Positions 1 through 7,726 of a stretch of 32,193 nucleotides of DNA are shown piece by piece. The DNA is from Paenibacillus oryzae (lineage in GTDB: Bacteria > Bacillota > Bacilli > Paenibacillales > Paenibacillaceae): positions 1 through 32,193 of the forward strand of contig NZ_LYPA01000078.1 of NCBI RefSeq assembly GCF_001675045.1, read 5' to 3'. The position numbers and the translations under genes are program-made. How positions within the stretch are numbered: position 1 is the stretch's first letter; the number at the start of each line of letters is the position of its first letter. Under the pieces are notes generated by a model. It was not told the DNA's origin and did not search any database. It saw only the letters and a program-made list of their open reading frames with translations.

Positions 1-193
1 CTCCAAGTGTTCCAAAACGTCTTGAGCAGCTATCGCTTTTTACTGTAAATTTAAGGAAGCGTTATGGGTCAAGCGTAGTCATCCGTGACCGTTATAAATG
101 GTAATCTCGCCAAAAAAAGGTTGTAACGGTCACAGATGTCCAATAGAGCTATCCGGCCCAACTGATTGGTTAAAGCGGGTAAAAAGAACTGCG
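1..193. other. Left-edge non-coding stretch
   Basis: No gene can be supported here. Two plus-strand frames stay open from the window edge to a stop, at 46-48 and at 102-104. Either could be the tail of a gene lying outside the window, but neither short tail is recognisable. An imperfect inverted repeat (83-97 with 121-135, core GTGACCGTTA / TAACGGTCAC, 23-nt loop) is the only structure seen. It has no T-run, so it does not look like an intrinsic terminator. Confidence 0.4.
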
Positions 194-416
194 CCGGCAG
201 GATAGAATATGGTTAGTCTAGCATGTACAGTCGCACTACAGGAAAGAGGATTGTCAGTGTAGCAGGACCAGCCATGCCCGGCAGGATAGAATATGGTTAG
301 TATAGCATGTACAGACGCGTCTACAGGAAAGAGTATGGTCAGATTAGCGTCAGAGTAGCAGGACCGGCCACGCCGGCAGGATAGCGTATTGTCAATGGAG
401 CCGCTTTAGCTACAGG
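194..416. repeat. Imperfect ~42-nt tandem repeats upstream of the two-component system
   Basis: Five degenerate copies begin with CAGGA at 198, 239, 282, 324 and 377. Their approximate consensus is CAGGAwAGnnTATnGTyAGT followed by nTAGCA. They alternate as two half-types, so a higher-order unit of 84 to 95 bp recurs (GCCGGCAGGATAG-type starts near 194, 278 and 373). Spacing of 41, 43, 42 and 53 nt is near a whole number of helical turns for most copies. The block ends about 78 bp before the response-regulator start. No reading frame is shared across the copies. It could be a protein-binding array or a decaying repeat. Confidence 0.7.
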
Positions 417-418
417 TC

Positions 419-447
419 TTGTCGGGTTTGCTCGGTTACTATAGGAT
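419..447 (+). promoter_or_regulatory. Possible sigma-A promoter of the two-component/ABC cluster
   Basis: TTGTCG (419-424) and TAGGAT (442-447) are separated by 17 nt. Each matches the vegetative consensus at 4 of 6 positions. It lies just after the tandem repeats and about 35 nt before the SD. The match is weak and could be chance. Confidence 0.3.
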
Positions 448-493
448 AAAAGAAGCAGGAAAGATATGGACATTAACAAAAGAGGGATGCAGG

Positions 494-1216
494 ATGGAAC
501 AGACGAAGGAGCAGGCAAAAAAGCTGGCGATTTTGCTGGTTGAGGACGATACTGAAATTAGTGAAATGGTGGCCGAGCATTTGAGACTGGAAGGACTTGC
601 GGTGGTACAGGCGTTTGATGGGAATGAGGCGTTAAGGCTGTTCCGGGAACAAGGCTTTGACCTAGTATTGCTGGATTTGATGCTGCCGGAAGTCGGCGGT
701 ATGGATGTGCTTCAGGTTATCCGCATGGACAGCACAGTGCCCATTTTGATTATGTCGGCCAAAAATGGAGATGTGGACAAGGCGATTGGACTGGGCTTCG
801 GCGCCGATGATTATATAGCCAAACCGTTTTCCATGATCGAGCTTACAGCGAGAGTAAAGGCGGCAATTCGCAGGGCTACCCGATATTCAGGCGGGACAGC
901 TAAGGAAAAAGCGGTGCATCGGATTGGAAAGCTGTTGATAGATCAGGACAATTTTACCGTAACAAAAGAGGGAGAGATGGTACCATTGACCGCCAAGGAG
1001 TTCCAGATTTTGGCGCTATTTGCGCGCAATCCAGGCAGAGTATTTAGCAAAGGTCAATTATACAGCGCGGTTTGGGATGATCCTTATTTGGGCGATGAAA
1101 ATGTAATTAATGTACATATTCGCCGGTTGCGCGAAAAAATTGAAGATGATCCTTCTTCCCCGGTGTATATTAAAACACTCTGGGGAATCGGCTATCGTTT
1201 GGGAGAGCTGGACTGA
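494..1216 (+). CDS. OmpR/PhoB-family response regulator (YcbL-like)
   Basis: DNA-binding response regulator of 240 residues. An N-terminal receiver domain (about residues 12-125) has the acidic cluster LVEDD, the phospho-acceptor Asp61 in LLDLMLP, and the AKPF lysine. A C-terminal winged helix (about 145-238) contains LTAKEFQILALFARNPGRVF and INVHIRRLREKIE. The ATG at 494 is chosen because GAGGG (482-486) sits 7 nt upstream; the longer frame from the TTG at 419 has no SD. The stop overlaps the kinase ATG by one base (TGATG), so the two are translationally coupled. With the kinase and transporter downstream, it probably controls the adjacent ABC pump. The ycbL resemblance rests on gene order and sizes recalled from B. 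subtilis. Confidence 0.93.
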   Translation: MEQTKEQAKKLAILLVEDDTEISEMVAEHLRLEGLAVVQAFDGNEALRLFREQGFDLVLLDLMLPEVGGMDVLQVIRMDSTVPILIMSAKNGDVDKAIGLGFGADDYIAKPFSMIELTARVKAAIRRATRYSGGTAKEKAVHRIGKLLIDQDNFTVTKEGEMVPLTAKEFQILALFARNPGRVFSKGQLYSAVWDDPYLGDENVINVHIRRLREKIEDDPSSPVYIKTLWGIGYRLGELD

Positions 1217-2154
1217 TGATGATTATACTTATACTAATTGTGGTTGCGCTGTCGGCGGGGCTTGTATTTGCGCTTTCCAGAATGGCGGGGCAGCGTGCGG
1301 GCATGAACTACATAACGAGCAAGCTTGAGGAAATAAACCGGAGCGGGACCCCCGTTCAATTGCTTCATCCATCGGATGACCCCGATATTCAGGCGCTGCT
1401 GAATGCCGTCAATATATTTTTGACCCGAAAAGATAAGGAAGCGGCTGGATTCAAATTGACGGAAGCCGCCATGAGAAGGATGCTGGCAAATGTGTCGCAT
1501 GATTTAAAAACGCCGTTGACGGTTGTTTTAGGTTATCTTGAAACGCTGCATCGCCGCCCTGAGTTAGCGCCGGACAAGCGGGAAGAGCTGCTGAAAAAGG
1601 TGTATGACAAAGGGCTGGAGGTCATTTCGCTGATGAACCGCTTTTTTGATCTGGCGCTGCTTGAAGCCGGCGACCGCAAGCTGGAGCTAACCCGGGTGTA
1701 TATGAATGAAGCATGCTCCGCCAATTTATTGGCCTTTTATGAGCTGCTGGAATCGCAGCAGATCAGGGTGGAGGCAGAAATCCCGGAGCAGCCGCTTTAT
1801 GCATTTGCCAATGCGGACGGTCTTGATCGGATTTTGAACAATTTACTATCAAATGCGGTCAAATACGGGAGCGCCGGGCGGATGCTTGGGCTTAAGCTAT
1901 ACGCCGACCATGAATGGGTATTTTGCGAGGTTATGGACCGGGGCAAAGGCATTTCGGAGGAACATGCGGACCATGTGTTTGAGCGCCTTTATACGCTGGA
2001 GGATTCCAGAAACAAAAAGTATCAAGGCAGCGGACTAGGTCTCAGCATTTCCAAACGTCTGGCGGAGGAAATGGGCGGAGAGCTTCAATTGCGCAGCAAG
2101 CCTTACGAGGAAACGGTATTTGTCCTGCGTCTTCCCAAGGCTGCCGGACCGTGA
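1216..2154 (+). CDS. Sensor histidine kinase (YcbM-like)
   Basis: Membrane sensor kinase of 312 residues, presumed to phosphorylate the preceding regulator. There is one clear N-terminal membrane segment (about 2-22) and no extracellular domain. A HisKA segment has the H-box VSHDLKTPL with phospho-acceptor His95. A HATPase domain shows the N-box LNNLLSNAVKYG, G1 box MDRGKGIS, F-box region VFERLY and G2 box GSGLGLSISKRLAEEMGG. The near absence of an extracytoplasmic part is typical of kinases that sense through a partner membrane transporter, which fits the ABC pair downstream. Length is close to that recalled for B. subtilis YcbM. The actual signal is not known from sequence. Confidence 0.92.
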   Translation: MMIILILIVVALSAGLVFALSRMAGQRAGMNYITSKLEEINRSGTPVQLLHPSDDPDIQALLNAVNIFLTRKDKEAAGFKLTEAAMRRMLANVSHDLKTPLTVVLGYLETLHRRPELAPDKREELLKKVYDKGLEVISLMNRFFDLALLEAGDRKLELTRVYMNEACSANLLAFYELLESQQIRVEAEIPEQPLYAFANADGLDRILNNLLSNAVKYGSAGRMLGLKLYADHEWVFCEVMDRGKGISEEHADHVFERLYTLEDSRNKKYQGSGLGLSISKRLAEEMGGELQLRSKPYEETVFVLRLPKAAGP

Positions 2155-2263
2155 CCATTGCAGCTTAAGAAATAAGTAAGATACTCGTAAAGAAAAAGAT
2201 AAGCCTTCCCGCTAAGATAGAAAACAAGAGCCAATGACGTATATTGTCCAGGGAGGTAAAGCA

Positions 2264-3187
2264 ATGAGCTATATTATTCACACATCGAGGCTGACCAAGG
2301 CCTATAAGGGCACAGAAGTGGTATCGAATGTCAGCATGCATGTCAAAAAGGGAGAGATTTACGGTTTTCTAGGCCCTAACGGAGCAGGTAAAACAACAGT
2401 TATGCGAATGTTGACCAATCTGATAAAGCCGACCGCAGGCGATATCCAGTTATTTGGGGAGCCGCTGCTGCCAAATTCCTATGAAACGCTGAAGCGAATG
2501 GGAAGCATTATAGAATTTCCTATATTTTACGATAAGCTGACTGCTGTCGAAAATCTGGAGCTTCATTGCCGCTACATGGGATATTTTCGCAAAAATGCCG
2601 TCTCCGAAGCATTGGAGCGCGTTTCTCTGGAGGGTATCGCGGGCAAGCCGGTCAAGGAATTTTCGTTAGGTATGAAGCAGCGTCTCGGGATCGCCAGAGC
2701 AATCATTACCAGGCCGGAGCTGCTTCTGCTGGATGAGCCGATTAATGGCCTCGATCCTGTAGGCATCCGCGAAATGAGGACTCTTCTTGACTCGCTCAGC
2801 AAGGAATATGGCATGACCCTCCTCATATCCAGTCATATCCTGGGAGAAATAGAGCAAATAGCAGACACTATCGGGGTGCTGGACAAAGGAAGGCTTGTAC
2901 AGGAGGTTTCTATGAACGTTGTCAGACTGATGAATGCAAATTACACCGAGCTGATTACGCCCGATGTTAAAAAAGCGGCGTTTGTTCTGGAGCATGAGCT
3001 GGCAATTTCCAATTTCAAGGTGAGCGGCGAGCGCGAATTGCGCATTTATGATGCAGGCATGTCTTCCAGCGAGCTTTCCAAAGGGCTGATTCAGCACAAT
3101 GTGCCTCTGGACTCCATTACTGTTAAAGCCAACTCGCTTGAGGATTATTTTCTGGAACTGCTGGAGGGAGGAAAAAAACATGCTTAG
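2264..3187 (+). CDS. ABC transporter ATP-binding protein (BcrA/YcbN type)
   Basis: ATPase subunit of 307 residues of a peptide-antibiotic-type exporter. It has Walker A GPNGAGKTT (37-45), signature EFSLGMKQRLGIARAI, Walker B LLLLDEPINGLDP and the SSH switch histidine, followed by an ~80-residue C-terminal extension usual in BcrA-like ATPases. The ATG at 2264 has GGGAGG (2251-2256) 7 nt upstream. An earlier in-frame ATG at 2234 lacks an SD. A 109-nt gap separates it from the kinase, so it may have its own regulator-dependent promoter; I found no clear one. Its 3' end overlaps the permease by 8 nt. Bacitracin or lantibiotic export/resistance is a family-level guess. Confidence 0.92.
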   Translation: MSYIIHTSRLTKAYKGTEVVSNVSMHVKKGEIYGFLGPNGAGKTTVMRMLTNLIKPTAGDIQLFGEPLLPNSYETLKRMGSIIEFPIFYDKLTAVENLELHCRYMGYFRKNAVSEALERVSLEGIAGKPVKEFSLGMKQRLGIARAIITRPELLLLDEPINGLDPVGIREMRTLLDSLSKEYGMTLLISSHILGEIEQIADTIGVLDKGRLVQEVSMNVVRLMNANYTELITPDVKKAAFVLEHELAISNFKVSGERELRIYDAGMSSSELSKGLIQHNVPLDSITVKANSLEDYFLELLEGGKKHA

Positions 3188-3872
3188 TTTAATGAAGCTG
3201 GAAATACAAAAAATAAAATTCAGATGGTTTCCCCCAAGCGCTTTCATTATCGTGCTTGTAATAGTTGGGTTGTCGATGCCGCTTTATTTTTCCGACGCAA
3301 TAAACGAATTGCCTGAGTTTGGAACCTATGAGCAGCTGTTTGCGATGATTGGCACCTTTACACGCGTGGCGTTTGTTGTATACGGCGGGACCTTAATTAG
3401 CCGTTTGGTTATAAGCGAATATAAAAACAAGACCATTTCTGTGTTGTTTATGTACCCCGTCAGCCGGAAAAAGCTGCTCAGCGCCAAGCTGCTGCTGGTT
3501 GTGCTGTGGACCTTTAGCGCGATTGTAGTCAGCACCGCTCTTATCACTTTCATTTTTTTGATTCTGGATCGGCAGTTAGGCAAAATTCCTGAAGCACTTA
3601 CGCAGAGCCATCTGGTTGAGCATGCCATTCAGACCGTTGTCCATGCAGCCGCATCCGCCTGTATGTGTTTAATCTCCTTATTTTTCGGCATGAGGAAAAA
3701 ATCGGTTCCTGTCACCATTGTATCGGCTACTATTATCGCTGCGATTGTAAACAGCAATAATGGCAATTTTACATTAAGCTCCATAGTGGCCGTGCCGTTG
3801 ACATTAGCAGCGATTGGCCTAGGCATTGCCTGGCTCACGATATCTAAAGTGGATCAAACGGATGTTGTCTGA
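3180..3872 (+). CDS. ABC-2 type transporter permease (YcbO type)
   Basis: Membrane subunit of 230 residues paired with the preceding ATPase. About six hydrophobic segments are visible: near 18-36, 57-76, 100-125, 143-162, 172-187 and 194-215. The segment following SRLVISEYKNKT resembles the soluble loop of ABC-2 permeases that docks the ATPase. The ATG at 3180 lies 8 nt inside the ATPase gene, with GGAGGGAGG immediately upstream, showing tight translational coupling. The longer open frame from 3099 is overlap with the ATPase gene. Length agrees with single-permease systems such as YcbNO. Substrate unknown. Confidence 0.88.
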   Translation: MLSLMKLEIQKIKFRWFPPSAFIIVLVIVGLSMPLYFSDAINELPEFGTYEQLFAMIGTFTRVAFVVYGGTLISRLVISEYKNKTISVLFMYPVSRKKLLSAKLLLVVLWTFSAIVVSTALITFIFLILDRQLGKIPEALTQSHLVEHAIQTVVHAAASACMCLISLFFGMRKKSVPVTIVSATIIAAIVNSNNGNFTLSSIVAVPLTLAAIGLGIAWLTISKVDQTDVV

Positions 3873-3924
3873 TTACAGCCTGTGTAGCCGTAAATAAAAG
3901 GAAAACGATGGAATAATTTAAAGC

Positions 3925-3954
3925 GCAAAGGTCAACACTGAATAGGAAAATATA
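3925..3954 (+). promoter_or_regulatory. Possible sigma-F promoter of dacF
   Basis: GCAAA (3925-3929) resembles the sigma-F -35 GywTA with one mismatch. GGAAAATATA (3945-3954) fits the -10 GGnrAnAnTw with one mismatch. Spacing is 15 nt. In B. subtilis dacF is forespore-expressed, which makes this plausible, but the leader would be very short. Confidence 0.3.
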
Positions 3955-3983
3955 ACCGCTTTTCTTTCAGGAGGGACTGCGCT

Positions 3984-5198
3984 TTGAAAAAGACTTTAAA
4001 AATAGTAACCGCCATGCTGGTGGCATGTACCTTGCTTCTGCCTTCGATAGCAGGAGCTGAAGAGAAGGCGCCGGCACAGGATGGAAACGCCGCAGGTAAT
4101 GCTGCCGGGAATCAGTCGGCTATTCCCGATTTGGCGCCAAGCGCAAATTCGGCTATTTTGATGGATGCCGATACGGGCACCGTCATTTTTGAAAAAAACA
4201 GCCATACCAAGCTTCCGCCGGCCAGCATTACTAAAATCATGACGATGCTGCTCATCATGGAGGCGCTCGACGACGGTACGATCAAGCTTAGCGACAAGGT
4301 AACAACCAGCGAATACGCCGCATCTATGGGCGGTTCGCAAATTTTTCTGGAGCAAGGCGAAGAGATGTCGGTCGAAGACATGATCAAGGGTATTGCGCTT
4401 GCTTCCGGAAACGATGCTTCGGTGGCTATGGCGGAAAAGCTGGCGGGAACGGAGGCCCAGTTTGTCGCCCGCATGAATGAGCGCGCAAGGGAGCTTGGCA
4501 TGAACGACACCCGTTTTGTCAATCCCAACGGACTTCCCGTGGAAGGCCACTATTCCTCGGCGCATGATATCGCCGTTATGTCGCGCGAGCTGCTCAAGCA
4601 TCAGGAAATTACGAAATATACCGGCCTCTATCAGGATTACTTGCGGAAAACGTCCGAGAAGCCGTTTTGGCTCGTAAATACAAACAAGCTGGTTCGCTTC
4701 TATAGCGGGGCCGACGGCTTGAAAACAGGTTATACAAGCGAAGCAAAATATTGTTTGTCCGCAACCGCGCTTCGGGACGGTCTGCGCGTAGTCGCCGTTG
4801 TTATGGGAGAACCAACAACCAAGCAGCGAAACAGCGAGGTTTCCCAAATGTTCGACTTCGCCTTTGCTCAATATATGAATTATCCCATTGTTGAACAGGG
4901 AGAGGACATAGGAGCATTGACCATACAGAAGGGCAAGGAATCCGTCCTGCCGCTCACGGCCGAGCGTTCCTACAGCGTGCTGCTCAAAAAAGGGACGCCA
5001 ACAAACGATATCCGCTACGAGCTTAAGCTGGAGGACCATGTAAAAGCACCCGTGAAGGAAGGCCAGCCGATAGGCAAGCTTGTTGTTTATCAGGGCGGGC
5101 AAACATTAAAGGAATTTGAATTGACGGCGCCAAAAAGTGTCGGCAAGGCGGGCTGGTGGCAATTGTTCCAGCGCTCCTCGCATAGCCTGTTCCATTAA
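3984..5198 (+). CDS. dacF: D-alanyl-D-alanine carboxypeptidase DacF
   Basis: Secreted penicillin-binding protein of 404 residues (peptidase S11) that removes the terminal D-Ala of peptidoglycan stem peptides; DacF trims cortex cross-linking during sporulation. A signal peptide covers about residues 1-25 and is followed by an Ala/Gly/Asn-rich linker. Active-site motifs are present: S81xxK84 in PASITKIM, S141-G142-N143, and K247-T248-G249. A C-terminal PBP5-like domain follows. The start is a TTG preceded by AGGAGGG (3969-3975) at 8 nt. Its position just before spoIIAA identifies it as dacF rather than another S11 enzyme. Unlike the B. subtilis arrangement, where transcription can run on into spoIIA, a strong terminator follows directly. 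Confidence 0.93.
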   Translation: MKKTLKIVTAMLVACTLLLPSIAGAEEKAPAQDGNAAGNAAGNQSAIPDLAPSANSAILMDADTGTVIFEKNSHTKLPPASITKIMTMLLIMEALDDGTIKLSDKVTTSEYAASMGGSQIFLEQGEEMSVEDMIKGIALASGNDASVAMAEKLAGTEAQFVARMNERARELGMNDTRFVNPNGLPVEGHYSSAHDIAVMSRELLKHQEITKYTGLYQDYLRKTSEKPFWLVNTNKLVRFYSGADGLKTGYTSEAKYCLSATALRDGLRVVAVVMGEPTTKQRNSEVSQMFDFAFAQYMNYPIVEQGEDIGALTIQKGKESVLPLTAERSYSVLLKKGTPTNDIRYELKLEDHVKAPVKEGQPIGKLVVYQGGQTLKEFELTAPKSVGKAGWWQLFQRSSHSLFH

Positions 5199-5208
5199 AC
5201 CAAAACAA

Positions 5209-5250
5209 CCCGCGCCGGCTAACGGCGCGGGATTCTGTCTTTGCGTTTTT
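5209..5250 (+). terminator. Rho-independent terminator after dacF
   Basis: A perfect 9-bp stem CCCGCGCCG (5209-5217) / CGGCGCGGG (5223-5231) with a 5-nt loop is followed by a T-rich tract ending in TTTTT. It starts 11 nt after the dacF stop and separates dacF from spoIIAA. Confidence 0.85.
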
Positions 5251-5322
5251 TGTCGCATTTGCGGCAATGGCGGAGGTCGTATTTGTCAGCTTGTAGCGGC
5301 CTGCTTCTAGTTTTGTCGCCAT

Positions 5323-5350
5323 GCAGGAATAAACGGCGGCGGTGAAGAAT
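5323..5350 (+). promoter_or_regulatory. Sigma-H promoter of the spoIIA operon
   Basis: GCAGGAATA (5323-5331) is a full match to the sigma-H -35 RnAGGAwWW. GAAGAAT (5344-5350) is a full match to the -10 RnnGAAT. The 12-nt spacing is the preferred one. It lies about 55 nt upstream of spoIIAA, the operon known to be driven by sigma-H. Spo0A boxes usually accompany this promoter; I could not assign one with confidence. Confidence 0.8.
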
Positions 5351-5404
5351 CCCTTCTCTCATACCGGCGGAATGAGATGAGGCTAAAGGAGATGAAGGGT
5401 GCAT

Positions 5405-5758
5405 ATGAGTCTGCAAATTGATTTGGAGCATCGCCGCAATGTGTTGATTGTGCGGCTGCAAGGCGAATTAGATCACCACACGGCGGACAAGGTGAGGTTC
5501 AAAATGGAGGAGGAGCTTCTTCGGGATGGAGTCCGCCATGTCATTCTGAGTCTCAAGGACCTGCAATTTATGGACAGCTCGGGGCTTGGCGTCATTCTGG
5601 GACGCTATAAGCAGGTCAGGGCAAAGGGAGGAAAAATGGCCGTTTGCGATGTTAATCCAGGCGTTTACCGGCTGTTTGAGCTATCCGGCTTATTCAAAAT
5701 CGTGGACATCCATGACAATGAAAGAAGCGCAATCACCAGTTTGGAGGTGGTCTCATGA
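5405..5758 (+). CDS. spoIIAA: Anti-sigma F factor antagonist SpoIIAA
   Basis: STAS-domain protein of 117 residues. Unphosphorylated SpoIIAA binds SpoIIAB and releases sigma-F in the forespore. The phospho-acceptor motif FMDSSGLGVILGRYK places Ser58 exactly as in B. subtilis. GELDHHTA and LFELSGLFKIV are also characteristic. The ATG at 5405 gives MSLQIDL, aligning with the B. subtilis N-terminus and its 117-residue length. An upstream in-frame GTG at 5399 is better spaced from AAAGGAG (5385-5391), so a two-residue-longer form is possible. The stop overlaps the spoIIAB start (ATGA). Confidence 0.97.
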   Translation: MSLQIDLEHRRNVLIVRLQGELDHHTADKVRFKMEEELLRDGVRHVILSLKDLQFMDSSGLGVILGRYKQVRAKGGKMAVCDVNPGVYRLFELSGLFKIVDIHDNERSAITSLEVVS

Positions 5759-6201
5759 ACGGAACCAATACAATGACCCTTTCATTCAGCGCGCGTTCGG
5801 AGAACGAAGCGTTTGCCCGAATTGCCGTTGCTGCATTCGTTTCCCAGCTCGATCCTACGCTGGAGGAGCTAAACGATCTCAAAACCGCGGTTTCCGAGGC
5901 GGTAACCAATGCTATCATCCATGGCTACGACAACGACCCGTCAAAGCTGGTCAAGGTTGAAGCCAGCATTGAACGCGATACGGTGGCCATTGTTGTGTCG
6001 GATGAAGGCTCGGGCATCGAGGATGTCGAGCTGGCCCTTCAGCCCTTGTATACATCCAAGCCGGAGCTGGAGCGATCGGGCATGGGATTTACCATTATGG
6101 AAAATTTCATGGACCGGTTCGAGGTAGCCAGCTCGCTTGGAGGAGGAACGACTATATCCATGCTGAAGCGTATTGAATCAAAAAAAGCGCTCTATAACTA
6201 G
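5755..6201 (+). CDS. spoIIAB: Anti-sigma F factor / serine kinase SpoIIAB
   Basis: Protein of 148 residues with a GHKL-type ATPase fold. It binds and inhibits sigma-F and phosphorylates SpoIIAA on Ser58, returning the switch to the off state. The N-box AVSEAVTNAIIHGY, the Mg/ATP motif SDEGSGIED and the lid/G2 region SGMGFTIMENFMD are all present. Length matches the family (about 146). It begins inside the spoIIAA stop codon, keeping partner stoichiometry by translational coupling, and ends 19 nt before sigF. Confidence 0.97.
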   Translation: MNGTNTMTLSFSARSENEAFARIAVAAFVSQLDPTLEELNDLKTAVSEAVTNAIIHGYDNDPSKLVKVEASIERDTVAIVVSDEGSGIEDVELALQPLYTSKPELERSGMGFTIMENFMDRFEVASSLGGGTTISMLKRIESKKALYN

Positions 6202-6220
6202 AGTATAGGGGTTGAGCCTC

Positions 6221-6976
6221 ATGGATGTTCATTTGAAGCAGTCAGCCCAGCCTTATTTGGACGACGCAGAGGTCAAGCGGCTGATCGCGCTCAGCCAGTC
6301 GGGCGATACGGTCGCCAGAGATACGCTGGTAAGCTGCAATATAAGGCTTGTATGGTCGGTGGTCCAGCGTTTTATTAACCGGGGGTACGAGCCGGAGGAC
6401 CTGTTCCAGATCGGGTGCATCGGGCTGCTGAAGTCCGTCGATAAATTTGATTTGTCTTATGATGTCAAGTTTTCTACCTATGCGGTTCCTATGATTATCG
6501 GAGAAATCCAGCGTTTTCTGCGCGACGACGGCACATTGAAGGTCAGCCGGTCATTGAAGGAAACGGCAGGCAAGGTGCGCAAAATGAGGGATGAGTTGTC
6601 CAAGACGCTTGGCAGGCTGCCCACTATTTCGGAGGTAGCCGAGCGGCTTGGCATTTCACCGGAGGACGTCGTGTTTGCCCAAGAGGCCAACAAACCGCCG
6701 GCTTCGATACACGAAACGGTTTTTGAAAATGACGGCGATCCTATTACGCTGATGGATCAAATCGCCGATGATTCCCAGGAGCGCTGGTTCGATAAGCTTG
6801 CCTTGACGGAAGCAATCGGAGGGTTAAGCGAGCGGGAACGGTTAATCGTATACCTGCGGTATTACCGCGATAAGACACAGTCAGAGGTTGCCAGCAGGCT
6901 TGGCATCTCCCAGGTGCAGGTGTCCAGGCTGGAGAAAAAAATATTGCAGTCCATTCGGGATCAAATCGCTTTATAG
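6221..6976 (+). CDS. sigF: RNA polymerase sporulation sigma factor F
   Basis: Forespore-specific sigma-70 family factor of 251 residues. Region 2 contains NRGYEPEDLFQIGCIGLLKSVDKF (core binding) and FSTYAVPMIIGEIQRFLRDDG (-10 recognition and melting). Region 3 is KVSRSLKETAGKVRKM onward. Region 4 ends with YYRDKTQSEVASRLGISQVQVSRLEKKIL, the -35-binding helix-turn-helix. The ATG at 6221 gives MDVHLK, matching the known N-terminus; it has a GGGG-type SD (6208-6211). The longer frame from the TTG at 6212 abuts the SD and is rejected. It is held inactive by SpoIIAB and activates forespore genes such as the spoVA-type operon downstream. Confidence 0.97.
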   Translation: MDVHLKQSAQPYLDDAEVKRLIALSQSGDTVARDTLVSCNIRLVWSVVQRFINRGYEPEDLFQIGCIGLLKSVDKFDLSYDVKFSTYAVPMIIGEIQRFLRDDGTLKVSRSLKETAGKVRKMRDELSKTLGRLPTISEVAERLGISPEDVVFAQEANKPPASIHETVFENDGDPITLMDQIADDSQERWFDKLALTEAIGGLSERERLIVYLRYYRDKTQSEVASRLGISQVQVSRLEKKILQSIRDQIAL

Positions 6977-7004
6977 CGGTTTGGTCCTTTTTCATGAAAT
7001 TGGT

Positions 7005-7035
7005 TGAGTATCCTTATCCTCCGCGTTCCATACTA
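7005..7035 (+). promoter_or_regulatory. Sigma-G (or sigma-F) promoter of spoVAA-spoVAB-spoVAF
   Basis: TGAGTA (7005-7010) is one base from the sigma-G -35 TGAATA. CATACTA (7029-7035) is a perfect -10. Spacing is 18 nt. It lies 40 nt ahead of spoVAA, a known sigma-G regulon member. Confidence 0.75.
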
Positions 7036-7075
7036 ACCATGTCAGTTCAAAAAGATAAGCGGAGGGGATGATTTG

Positions 7076-7726
7076 ATGGACGCAGCCAGCCATCCCGTTC
7101 TCTACCTGCGTCTCAAAAGACGGATTTATATCAAAACCGGCCATGAGGTCATGCTGGGTCAAGCCGCCAGACTGCTGACGGATGACGAGGAGCTGGAGGA
7201 AAGGCTGAAACGGTTTCCGCTTTATCGCCATCGTCAAAGCGACGGAAACCGGGTCGTGATCGATTTGCTTCAGATTGTAAGAGCTCTGCGCAAGGAGATT
7301 CCGGATTTGACGGTTGAAGCCTATGGTGATCCCCAGGTACTCGTTATGGTAGCTGACAAGCCGGTAAAACCCCGATATGCGATATTGGTTTTTGCCTGGC
7401 TGCTCTTGTTTTTTGGAGCGGGCTTGGCGATTATGAACTTCCATACCGACGTCAGCATGAAGGAAGTCCATATTCGCATTGTGGAGCTGATTACGGGCCG
7501 GCGGACGGAGCATCCGCTATGGTTCCAAATTCCGTATTCGCTTGGGGTCGGATTAGGCATGATATTGTTTTTTAATCATTTGTTCAAGAAAAAATTCAAT
7601 GAAGAGCCTAATCCGCTGGAAGTGGAGCTGTATCTGTACCAGGAAAACATGAATGATTATGTTATCGCGGACGAAATGCGCAAGCAAGCCGATCTGGACC
7701 AAAGCGGGAGCAAGGAACATGGGTGA
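7076..7726 (+). CDS. spoVAA: Stage V sporulation protein AA
   Basis: Inner-spore-membrane protein of 216 residues, part of the SpoVA machinery linked to dipicolinic acid (DPA) uptake and release. The soluble N-terminal half (MDAASHPVLYLRLKRRIYI) is followed by two hydrophobic segments near 100-120 and 148-166, with a charged tail. The ATG at 7076 is preferred because GGAGGGG (7061-7067) sits 8 nt upstream; a TTG at 7073 directly precedes it. A sigma-G-type promoter lies just upstream, and the 3' end overlaps spoVAB by 8 nt. Size is slightly above the roughly 206 residues recalled for B. subtilis. Confidence 0.9.
   Translation: MDAASHPVLYLRLKRRIYIKTGHEVMLGQAARLLTDDEELEERLKRFPLYRHRQSDGNRVVIDLLQIVRALRKEIPDLTVEAYGDPQVLVMVADKPVKPRYAILVFAWLLLFFGAGLAIMNFHTDVSMKEVHIRIVELITGRRTEHPLWFQIPYSLGVGLGMILFFNHLFKKKFNEEPNPLEVELYLYQENMNDYVIADEMRKQADLDQSGSKEHG

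Noticed and set aside
3996..5102. 368-codon open frame antisense to dacF
   Set aside because: dacF has a full set of active-site motifs, a signal peptide and an SD. The antisense frame has no recognisable domain and reflects codon bias on the opposite strand.
7045..7054. GTTCAAAAAG before spoVAA, matching 10 bases of the terminal repeat
   Set aside because: No matching inverted copy or loop motif nearby; likely chance.
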